From Patescibacteria group bacterium (GTDB lineage Bacteria > Patescibacteriota > Gracilibacteria > UM-FILTER-43-11), in the NCBI GenBank assembly GCA_018814945.1, contig JAHIYT010000102.1, positions 1 to 6,066 on the forward strand: 6,066 bases of DNA. The letters run 5' to 3'. The first letter of the stretch is position 1, and each line of letters begins with the position of its first letter. The notes below the pieces were generated by a model, which was given only the letters and a program-made list of their open reading frames with translations, made no database searches and was not told the origin of the DNA. Shown here piece by piece: positions 1-4,086 of this stretch. A program made the position numbers and the translations under genes.

Positions 1-357
1 ATAAGTTTTGTATTTTTAGCTGTTAGCGGAGTATTTACAATTACGAACTTATTGCTTGCTGTTGGAGTACCTGTTTTATTTTTTGGAGCATTATTTTTTA
101 TATCTAAGGGGCAATGGTTAGGAGGAGGAGATATTAGAATTGGAGCTTTGATGGGTGCATTATTGGGTTGGCCAATTGTGTTAATTAGTTTATTTATTGG
201 TTATTTTATTGGGGCGATATTTAGTTTGTTTGGATTGGTTTTTGGGAAAATTAGCAGAAAAAGTCAAATACCATTTGCTCCATTTTTGTTAATTGGAACG
301 TATGTTGCCATGTTTTGGGGCCGTGAAATTTTAGAAGTATATTTGAATCTTTTATAA
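1..357 (+). CDS. Prepilin peptidase (A24 family, PilD-like), C-terminal part, 5' end outside window
   Basis: The frame is open from the first base and gives 118 residues ending at TAA. The protein is an inner-membrane aspartic peptidase of the type IV prepilin peptidase family, which cleaves the leader from type IV pilin and pseudopilin precursors. The main evidence is the motif GGGDIRIGALMGALLGW at about residues 41-57 of the visible part; the Asp of the GxGD motif (residue 44) is one of the two catalytic aspartates. Hydrophobic segments flank it (about 3-34, 48-83 and 93-115), and PFAPFLLIGT near the end is also typical of the family. The first catalytic Asp and any N-terminal methyltransferase domain lie upstream of the window. 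A TTG at 52 is not the start, because the coding frame and membrane segment continue upstream of it. The family assignment is firm; only the substrate is inferred. Confidence 0.88.
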   Translation: MSFVFLAVSGVFTITNLLLAVGVPVLFFGALFFISKGQWLGGGDIRIGALMGALLGWPIVLISLFIGYFIGAIFSLFGLVFGKISRKSQIPFAPFLLIGTYVAMFWGREILEVYLNLL

Positions 358-358
358 G

Positions 359-421
359 TTAAGCATGTTTGTGGTAGAATGAGTTAAATGCTTATTTTTT
401 AACACAAACAAATATGCTTAA
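359..421 (+). promoter_or_regulatory. Competing inverted repeats over the start of the Yip1-like gene
   Basis: TTAAGCAT (359-366) can pair with ATGCTTAA (414-421), and the adjoining GTTTGTG (367-373) with CACAAAC (403-409). Together they make a 15-bp stem with one AAAT bulge (410-413), and the stem contains the start codon at 414. The same left arm can instead pair with a second copy, ATGCTTA (388-394), which is followed at once by six T (395-400) and resembles a weak terminator. The two folds exclude each other. An extended -10-like TGTGGTAGAAT ends at 380, so a transcript starting there would lack the left arm. The pairing is seen in the sequence; a regulatory role is inference. Confidence 0.4.
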
Positions 422-1061
422 TATTATTTTAGATACACATAAAGCCATAAGCGCTGCAAAAACCAAAAAGAACATGGGTAAGACTATGTTAGTTCTTCTT
501 GTTGCATCTGTTTTAGCAGGCTTAGCTGCTACGCTCGTTGCCAAAGATGCCGCATTTTTGCTTCCTGCACTGGGAGTTGTTGCTTTCTTTTTTATATCAA
601 CTCTTGTAATGGCGTTTTTTGTAAAACTTGCTTTGGTTCTACTAACTAAAAAAGGTGGTTACTACGAAGCACTTACTGCTATGAGCTATGGATTTTTTGC
701 TATGGCCGTTGGTGGTTTTATTGCATCTCTACTTAACCTGCTTTCTGGATACAATGTAGTATTAACTGTAATTGTTTCTGTTCTTGCAGGACTAGTTATG
801 TTCGCAGCAGTTGTTCTTGGAAAAGTAATCAAAGTTAGAACTGCAATGGATCTATTTGGTACTGATTTAATTACTGTAGTATTTAGTTGTATTATTGTTT
901 ACATTGGTATGTTCTTTGCTCTTTATGCAGGAATTATGGGTACTATGTTCGCAGTTCTTGGAACACTTGATCCATCAGCTTTTGGAACAGGTGCTGGAAT
1001 GCCAGGGGGTGGTTTCGAAGGCGTAGATTTGAGTGGCTTTGAAGGAATGGGGCTGTACTAA
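414..1061 (+). CDS. Yip1-domain-like integral membrane protein
   Basis: The product has 215 residues with five predicted membrane helices at about 24-42, 49-78, 88-110, 114-136 and 150-178. The layout of a short soluble N-terminus, five helices and a motif like KKGGYYEALTAMSYG (about 79-93) after the second helix resembles the prokaryotic Yip1 family (five-helix proteins of unclear function in bacteria). The tail after residue 185 is rich in Gly and Phe (FGTGAGMPGGGFEG) and probably disordered. The ATG at 414 is the only sensible start, since the preceding gene ends at 357, and it has no Shine-Dalgarno sequence (ACAAACAAAT precedes it). A strong terminator follows at 1082. The membrane nature is certain; the Yip1 assignment is by pattern only, and no reaction or partner can be named. 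Confidence 0.72.
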   Translation: MLNIILDTHKAISAAKTKKNMGKTMLVLLVASVLAGLAATLVAKDAAFLLPALGVVAFFFISTLVMAFFVKLALVLLTKKGGYYEALTAMSYGFFAMAVGGFIASLLNLLSGYNVVLTVIVSVLAGLVMFAAVVLGKVIKVRTAMDLFGTDLITVVFSCIIVYIGMFFALYAGIMGTMFAVLGTLDPSAFGTGAGMPGGGFEGVDLSGFEGMGLY

Positions 1062-1081
1062 TAGTTTTATTATTAACTTGG

Positions 1082-1110
1082 AGCCGCCCTGATAACTTCG
1101 GGGCGGTTTT
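1082..1110 (+). terminator. Intrinsic terminator after the Yip1-like gene
   Basis: CCGCCC (1084-1089) pairs with GGGCGG (1101-1106). The stem extends inward through U-G, G-C and A-U pairs to a five-base loop, and outward by G-U and A-U. A TTTT run (1107-1110) follows. It separates the Yip1-like gene from the next unit, whose start codon lies only 10 bases further on. Confidence 0.85.
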
Positions 1111-1120
1111 AGTATAAATT

Positions 1121-1660
1121 ATGATTGATTATATATTTATTATCGGCCTAATTGGTTCTTTGATACTTGTAACAGGTGCTGCTTGGCCGGAGGGGAAAGA
1201 TTTAGTGCATCCTATGAAATCTAGGAAGAATTGGCTCCTGGCTATTGGTGCTGCATTTATGTTTGCTTATGCATTACTCGGATATTTGAATAATGGACCT
1301 ATCTTTTTCTTGTTTCTTCAAGGGTTTGTAATTATTGCCAGCATTATGATGATGCTAAATACCAGTGATAAGGTTGATTTGGTAGTTATGACACTTGGTG
1401 GTGTCGGATTTGTTGCCTGGTCATTGGCATTATTTGAGGGTTACACAACTATTATCTTTATTTTGGGACTTGTAGGCATTGGCCTAGGTTACGCTCTTCA
1501 GATGGGCAGCCTAAAAAGAAGTGCATCACTGATGATAGGTAGTGTTTTGATTGCAACATTTAGTTATATGGAAGCCAGTTGGATTTTCTTTTGGCTAAAT
1601 GTGTTCTTTGCGATTTTTTCTGGATATTATGTGGTTAAATTGCTCGCCAAAAAAAAGTAA
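1121..1660 (+). CDS. Seven-helix membrane protein of unknown function
   Basis: The product has 179 residues and is almost entirely hydrophobic, with segments at about 3-21, 38-56, 60-80, 85-105, 109-127, 135-149 and 153-174 and a basic end (LLAKKK). I do not recognise a defining motif. The arrangement of short helices, with aromatic and Asn residues such as WIFFWLNVFFAIFSGYY, faintly resembles small transport-related families such as YgjV or PnuC, but this is not enough to assign a function. The ATG at 1121 follows the terminator at 1082-1110 by 10 bases and lacks a Shine-Dalgarno sequence. The CPBP-like gene follows after 13 bases, so the two are probably co-transcribed. How transcription starts so close to the terminator is unclear; readthrough or a nearly leaderless start are both possible. 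Confidence 0.78.
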   Translation: MIDYIFIIGLIGSLILVTGAAWPEGKDLVHPMKSRKNWLLAIGAAFMFAYALLGYLNNGPIFFLFLQGFVIIASIMMMLNTSDKVDLVVMTLGGVGFVAWSLALFEGYTTIIFILGLVGIGLGYALQMGSLKRSASLMIGSVLIATFSYMEASWIFFWLNVFFAIFSGYYVVKLLAKKK

Positions 1661-1673
1661 CTGATTAACAAAA

Positions 1674-2321
1674 ATGGATATAGATAAATTGAAACCGGCA
1701 GGACTCATAAAATCCTTGATGTTTTTTAGTGTATTCGGAGTAATCTTTTATTTTTTGTCGAGAGAGGTGGATTTAGTTTATGCTTGGGGGCTTTTTTCAC
1801 TAATCCTATTCATCACAGCAATTCTGGCATTTAGACTGGAAGGTAACGGGTTAAATTTAGCCCAATTAAAAAAACGATTTAGATTAAAGTGGTTTAGGGG
1901 TATAGATTGGAAATTAATGATTGGTTATTCAGTCATCATAGCTGTATTTATGATCTCAATATATGCGATTGAATATAGGTATGTTGAGAATTTTGGGTTT
2001 AGAAATGTGTTGACGATATCTGACTCGTGGATGTTTGTAAAAATAATCCCCATGCTCATATTTAATATTTTTGGTGAGGAGTATTTGTGGAGAGGGTATT
2101 TGCTGCCAAAACAACAGCTAGTTTTTAAAAACAAGACGTGGCTGGTTAATGGAGTGTTGTGGCTGGCTTATTATCTGGTGATCGGTTGGCAGTTGGTCCT
2201 TATTTTACTTCCTTTAATGCTGATACCACACATTGCACAAAACAGAAAAAACACATGTGATGGAGTTGTGGTGCATGGAATGGTGGGGGGAATGTTGTTA
2301 TTGTTGTTGCTAATTTTATAA
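1674..2321 (+). CDS. CPBP-family (Abi/CAAX-like) intramembrane protein with altered catalytic motifs
   Basis: The product has 215 residues with about six or seven hydrophobic segments. Motif 1 of the CPBP/Rce1-type glutamic intramembrane proteases is intact: FGEEYLWRGYLLP, with E135, E136 and R140. Motif 2 (FxxxH) should fall in LWLAYYL, where the residues are W163 and Y167, so the metal- or water-binding His is replaced by Tyr (codon TAT). Motif 3 (HxxxN) appears as HGMVG, with H201 kept and the Asn replaced by G205. In active family members these residues help form the active site, so this protein may be catalytically dead or use other ligands. It lies 13 bases after the seven-helix protein and probably shares its transcript. 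Family membership is well supported by motif 1; substrate and role (bacteriocin immunity, protein maturation or other) are unknown. Confidence 0.82.
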   Translation: MDIDKLKPAGLIKSLMFFSVFGVIFYFLSREVDLVYAWGLFSLILFITAILAFRLEGNGLNLAQLKKRFRLKWFRGIDWKLMIGYSVIIAVFMISIYAIEYRYVENFGFRNVLTISDSWMFVKIIPMLIFNIFGEEYLWRGYLLPKQQLVFKNKTWLVNGVLWLAYYLVIGWQLVLILLPLMLIPHIAQNRKNTCDGVVVHGMVGGMLLLLLLIL

Positions 2322-2399
2322 CTAGTTTCTAATATTAAATAGTTCTGATAATATTCCAAATCAGATAGATATCGGCAATTAAGTGCTGATAGAAACTAG
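2322..2399 (+). other. Predicted three-way-junction stem-loop element
   Basis: CTAGTTTCT (2322-2330) pairs perfectly with AGAAACTAG (2391-2399) and encloses two hairpins. TCTGAT (2344-2349) pairs with ATCAGA (2360-2365), and ATCGGCA (2371-2377) pairs with TGCTGAT (2384-2390) with one G-U and a six-base loop. The element starts directly after the CPBP stop codon and ends where the left inverted repeat begins. No T-run follows, so it is not a standard terminator. It could be a 3'-UTR structure, a leader element of the racemase transcript or the end of a mobile element. The pairing is seen; any function is inference. Confidence 0.4.
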
Positions 2400-2456
2400 A
2401 TATGCGCCATAGTCTTTGAATTTTACTTTTCCTATTTGGGGGATTTTCTTTTTTCT
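2399..2456. repeat. Left inverted repeat flanking the racemase
   Basis: This segment matches, in reverse complement, the segment at 3201-3259. Identical blocks are GATATGCGC (2399-2407 with 3251-3259), GTCTTTGAATTTT (2412-2424 with 3234-3246), TTTTCCTATTT (2427-2437 with 3227-3237) and GGGGGATTTTCTTTTT (2438-2453 with 3206-3221). Small insertions or deletions of about 5-6 bases lie between blocks. No target-site duplication is evident outside the repeats. Confidence 0.8.
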
Positions 2457-2474
2457 AAGACTGGTCTAAACTGG
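2454..2474. repeat. Short tandem direct repeat upstream of the racemase
   Basis: TCTAAGACTGG (2454-2464) is followed directly by TCTAAACTGG (2465-2474), a near-perfect tandem copy ending 19 bases before the racemase ATG. It could be a regulator-binding site near the promoter, or a chance duplication. No convincing -35/-10 pair was found here. Confidence 0.35.
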
Positions 2475-2493
2475 CATTACGTTAACCTCAAGT

Positions 2494-3207
2494 ATGAAGA
2501 AAAAAATTATCGGCATTCTAGGAGGCATGGGACCAGAATCAACTGCAATCTTCTACCATGCTCTAATCAAACAATGCCAAGAACAATACGGTGCCCAATA
2601 TGACGAGGATTATCCTGAGATCTTTATCTACAATCTCCCCATTCCTGATGTCGTGGAAGGACTCAAGAATGAGCAAAAAACATTGGAAATGCTCGTACAA
2701 GGAGCAAAGAAAGTCGATTCCATAGGAGTTGATGTGCTTGTGATGCCATGTAACACGGTACATTACTTCTATCCCGACATGGCAAAATCAATCTCGACTC
2801 CTTTCATCTGCATATTCTTAGCGACAGCGAAAAAGATCAAATCTGAGGGATACAAAAAAGTCGGCTTCCTCGCAACCGATACAACCATTACACAGAAGAG
2901 CTACGATAAAGATTTTGAGCGTAATGGTATCGATTTGATCTTCCCAGATGAACAAGAGAAGGTAACATCGATAATCATGAACATTCTTGCCGGGAAAAAA
3001 CTGGATGAAGATAAAACTGAATTGAAAAGGATCATCCAAGCACTCCAAGAAAAAGGAGCTGAAGCTATTGTACTCGCATGTACGGACCTCCCCATCTTGC
3101 TCAAACAAGAAGATGTAAACATAAAGATTTTCGATACAGTTGAAATCCTCGCAGAAGCCACCGTAGAATATGCCATAGGCAAAATAGGAGATGAAATCCT
3201 AGAATAA
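2494..3207 (+). CDS. Aspartate/glutamate racemase family protein (cofactor-independent amino-acid racemase)
   Basis: The product has 237 residues, the usual length for the family. It starts with the nucleotide-free glycine-rich motif IIGILGGMGPEST (residues 5-17) typical of aspartate racemases and YgeA-type broad-specificity racemases. Both catalytic cysteines are present: C86 in MPCNTVH and C196 in LACTDLP. These enzymes interconvert L- and D-amino acids by a two-cysteine acid/base mechanism in the cytoplasm, and the D-product is often used in peptidoglycan. The usual GCTE around the second Cys is ACTD here, a conservative change that may affect substrate choice. Asp, Glu or another amino acid cannot be chosen from sequence alone. 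The ATG at 2494 places the family motif at the N-terminus; no Shine-Dalgarno sequence precedes it. The gene uses many C-ending codons (ATC, TTC, CTC), unlike the AT-biased genes upstream, and it lies between inverted repeats, the right one overlapping its stop codon. Both points suggest acquisition by transfer. Confidence 0.9.
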   Translation: MKKKIIGILGGMGPESTAIFYHALIKQCQEQYGAQYDEDYPEIFIYNLPIPDVVEGLKNEQKTLEMLVQGAKKVDSIGVDVLVMPCNTVHYFYPDMAKSISTPFICIFLATAKKIKSEGYKKVGFLATDTTITQKSYDKDFERNGIDLIFPDEQEKVTSIIMNILAGKKLDEDKTELKRIIQALQEKGAEAIVLACTDLPILLKQEDVNIKIFDTVEILAEATVEYAIGKIGDEILE

Positions 3208-3259
3208 AAAGAAAATCCCCCTGTTAAAATAGGAAAATTCAAAGACCACAGCGCATATC
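3201..3259. repeat. Right inverted repeat flanking the racemase
   Basis: This is the reverse-complement partner of 2399-2456, with four identical blocks of 9, 13, 11 and 16 bases. The innermost block, AAAAAGAAAATCCCCC (3206-3221), overlaps the racemase stop codon, so the repeat reaches into the last codons. It has an extra TAACA-like insertion relative to the left copy and lacks about six bases present there. Confidence 0.8.
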
Positions 3260-3260
3260 A

Positions 3261-3325
3261 GGCGTATATCCGACATATCACGCCGGTTCAAACATTATAC
3301 CAGCATGATTCATCGGATATACGCC
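3261..3325. repeat. Alternative stem-loops downstream of the racemase
   Basis: GGCGTATATCCGA (3261-3273) is a perfect 13-bp inverted match to TCGGATATACGCC (3313-3325). The same left arm can pair with ATATCACGCC (3275-3284), giving a 9-bp stem with one bulged C and a five-base loop. The two folds exclude each other. The element directly adjoins the right inverted repeat, just as the branched element adjoins the left one. It may be an RNA switch, a recombination-end hairpin or a protein-binding site; the sequence does not decide. Confidence 0.55.
3294..3302 (-). promoter_or_regulatory. Possible extended -10 promoter element on the minus strand
   Basis: Read on the minus strand this is TGGTATAAT, a perfect TGnTATAAT extended -10. 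No good -35 is seen at the usual distance. If used, the transcript would start near 3287 and run leftward through the right inverted repeat into the antisense of the racemase. Weak evidence only. Confidence 0.28.
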
Positions 3326-3328
3326 AAA

Positions 3329-3378
3329 CGTTAGCTGAAATATTCCTTTTCTTTTTCGGGCTAACGCCCAATTGTTTT
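3329..3378 (+). other. Weak stem-loop region in the racemase 3' intergenic space
   Basis: CGTTAGC (3329-3335) can pair with GCTAACG (3360-3366). The right arm alone can fold as GGGC-TAAC-GCCC (3358-3369), followed by AATTGTTTT. This could be a weak terminator for the racemase transcript, but the small hairpin has only four base pairs. Confidence 0.3.
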
Positions 3379-3427
3379 AAAAAATTTTCAAATTTCTTTT
3401 TCTTTTATTTATAAGGGGAAATATGGT

Positions 3428-3460
3428 GTTTCTTCCGCTACGCTACGGAAACGCTTTTTT
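3428..3460 (+). terminator. First tandem hairpin terminator, plus strand
   Basis: TTCCG (3433-3437) pairs with CGGAA (3446-3450), with further pairing possible from GTTT (3428-3431) across a bulge. Six T follow at 3455-3460. It is a plausible terminator for transcription coming from the racemase. Confidence 0.6.
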
Positions 3461-3477
3461 GATGAGGGGAAGATATG

Positions 3478-3509
3478 GAGTTCCGCCGATAGGCGGAACA
3501 ACTCTTTTT
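3478..3509 (+). terminator. Second tandem hairpin terminator, plus strand
   Basis: GTTCCGCC (3480-3487) pairs perfectly with GGCGGAAC (3492-3499) around a GATA tetraloop. The outer bases GAG (3478-3480) can instead pair with CTC (3502-3504). Five T follow (3505-3509). This is a strong intrinsic terminator in the plus direction, backing up the first one. Confidence 0.78.
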
Positions 3510-3520
3510 GACAGGGGAAT

Positions 3521-3568
3521 TTTAAAGAAAAACCGAACAAGGGAAGGTATTTCACTTCCCCGTCCGGT
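3521..3568 (-). terminator. Intrinsic terminator of the DUF2188 gene, minus strand
   Basis: On the minus strand ACCGGAC pairs with GTTCGGT (plus positions 3562-3568 and 3532-3538). The stem continues as GGGAAG with CTTCCC (3555-3560 and 3541-3546) across a small internal loop, and a TTTTTCTTT tract follows. It lies 12 bases beyond the DUF2188 stop codon and faces the plus-strand terminators. Confidence 0.82.
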
Positions 3569-3579
3569 ATTAAGTACGA

Positions 3580-3801
3580 TTACCCTTTTGGTGGGAAATG
3601 GTCTGGTTTGCCGTAAGTGTTCCTGTCACGGATCTTACCATCTCTACCATGAGTGATTGTATCACCACCTTGGTTGATGGCAATTTGCCGTGCAGTTTCG
3701 AAGGCTTCCTGCTGGGTTTCGTGAACTGAGGTATCGCGCTTGTTGCCCTCACCCCGGACAGCCCATCCTTCCGGTCGCTGTACTATGTGCTGATTAGCCA
3801 T
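3580..3801 (-). CDS. DUF2188 family small protein
   Basis: The product has 73 residues. It matches the DUF2188 pattern over its full length: an N-terminal HIVQRPEGWAVRGEGN segment, then a Ser-Val-His followed by Thr-Gln (TSVHETQQEAFETARQ), then HGRDGKIRDRNTYG, ending in the typical PPKG. Family members are small soluble proteins of unknown function found widely in bacteria, often as single genes. The ATG at 3799-3801 is chosen because the family pattern begins within ten residues of it; an overlapping minus-strand frame over the same interval is a shadow. The upstream sequence is A/T-rich without a Shine-Dalgarno sequence. A weak promoter may be TTCTCC-17-TAATAT on the minus strand. The gene is a single-gene unit with a strong terminator, and it converges on the racemase. 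Confidence 0.9.
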   Translation of the reverse strand: MANQHIVQRPEGWAVRGEGNKRDTSVHETQQEAFETARQIAINQGGDTITHGRDGKIRDRNTYGKPDHFPPKG

Positions 3802-3824
3802 AATTAAATCAATTAAAATATTAA

Positions 3825-3925
3825 GGTCTTGCTAAGACATGGAGAACCTACTATGCTTATTATGTTGATAAGACAGAAATTCGTAGGAAAGACACGTTAT
3901 CATAGCTGGTTACGTGTCTTTTTCA
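3825..3925 (+). ncRNA. Candidate structured small RNA or leader ending in a terminator
   Basis: Three stem-loops follow each other. GTCTT-GCT-AAGAC lies at 3826-3838. CCTAC (3847-3851) pairs with GTAGG (3883-3887) and encloses CTTAT/ATAAG (3856-3860 with 3868-3872). Directly adjoining is a perfect 10-bp stem AAAGACACGT/ACGTGTCTTT (3888-3897 with 3912-3921) with a T-run. AAGAC recurs at 3834, 3870 and 3889, and GTCTT at 3826 and 3915, so alternative pairings are possible. No open frame of note lies here and no promoter was identified. It could be a small RNA, an attenuator or the end of an upstream transcript. I recognise no known RNA family. Confidence 0.42.
3888..3923 (+). terminator. Strong stem-loop with T-run upstream of the XRE operon
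   Basis: A perfect 10-bp inverted repeat (arms 3888-3897 and 3912-3921, 14-base loop) runs into TTTTT (3919-3923). It best fits a plus-strand terminator. On the minus strand the run is only TTT followed by CC, so it would be weak there. No plus-strand protein gene lies directly upstream, which is why a small RNA is proposed. Confidence 0.7.
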
Positions 3926-4021
3926 GGTGCAGATTTTTAAATTCATACGATGAAGTTAATAACTAAAGGCTAATGCCAGCTTACACGCTCCGTTAAACTT
4001 TGGCAAGTATAATTTTTACAG
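3926..4021. other. Intergenic stretch with no recognised feature
   Basis: This stretch lies between the terminator and the XRE promoter. It holds a TGCCA/TGGCA inverted pair (3974-3978 with 4001-4005) and an isolated TATAAT (4008-4013) without a -35 at the usual distance. I see no gene here. Confidence 0.5.
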
Positions 4022-4035
4022 AATAGTTGACTATT
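4022..4035. promoter_or_regulatory. Operator-like palindrome over the -35 of the XRE promoter
   Basis: AATAGTTGACTATT has perfect six-base arms around a TG centre. It covers the -35 hexamer TTGACT. A bound repressor here would block RNA polymerase, which suits autoregulation by the XRE protein encoded next. The palindrome is seen; the regulator is inferred. Confidence 0.5.
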
Positions 4036-4055
4036 ATTTAACTCACAGTTACAAT
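4027..4055 (+). promoter_or_regulatory. Sigma70-type promoter of the XRE-ImmA-Mod operon
   Basis: The -35 is TTGACT (4027-4032) and the -10 is TACAAT (4050-4055), separated by exactly 17 bases. The start of transcription would fall near 4062, giving a leader of about 25 bases before the ATG at 4087. Each hexamer differs from consensus at one position. Confidence 0.72.
4039..4051. promoter_or_regulatory. Operator-like palindrome in the spacer and -10 of the XRE promoter
   Basis: TAACTCACAGTTA has perfect five-base arms around CAC. It lies between the -35 and the -10, touching the first two bases of the -10. With the palindrome at 4022-4035 it forms a pair whose centres are about 16-17 bases apart, as expected for two regulator dimers binding next to each other. 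Confidence 0.48.
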
Positions 4056-4086
4056 GCCGACAAGTAATAACCTCTAAAATATCTCT

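Larger units (their letters stand above)
3414..3519 (+). repeat. Tandem diverged units, AGGGGAA motif with hairpin and T-run
   Basis: AGGGGAA occurs at 3414, 3465 and 3513, spaced 51 and 48 bases. The first two copies continue with (A/G)ATATGG(T/A)GTT, a GC-rich hairpin, a T-run and GA(T/C). The third has only the opening motif. Each of the first two copies looks like a Shine-Dalgarno sequence followed by ATG (3423 and 3475); the second ATG opens a five-codon frame (MEFRR) stopping inside its hairpin. The units probably arose by duplication. Confidence 0.6.

Noticed and set aside
2322..2399. tRNA gene suggested by the branched fold
   Set aside because: The closing stem has nine base pairs, only two inner hairpins exist, and no T-loop GTTC motif or anticodon arm is present.
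2818..3242. Minus-strand open frames across the racemase
   Set aside because: The plus-strand frame has full racemase motifs. The antisense frames are compositional shadows without recognisable domains.
3208..3380. Integron attC-like site (GTTAGC, GCTAAC and a long inverted repeat)
   Set aside because: The core sites do not fit GTTRRRY/RYYYAAC, no integrase is present, and the racemase repeats are inverted rather than direct.
3414..3560. CRISPR array
   Set aside because: The repeats are diverged, only two or three in number, lack constant spacers, and no cas gene is present.
3423..3656. 77-residue plus-strand open frame with a Shine-Dalgarno-like motif
   Set aside because: It runs through two terminator hairpins and a minus-strand terminator and overlaps the end of the DUF2188 gene in antisense. 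Its composition shows no protein-like pattern.
3926..4021. tmRNA-like or second promoter signal (GCTAATGCC, TATAAT at 4008)
   Set aside because: No tmRNA tag frame with stop or acceptor stem is present, and TATAAT has no -35 at 16-18 bases. The TTGACT-17-TACAAT pair downstream is far better.
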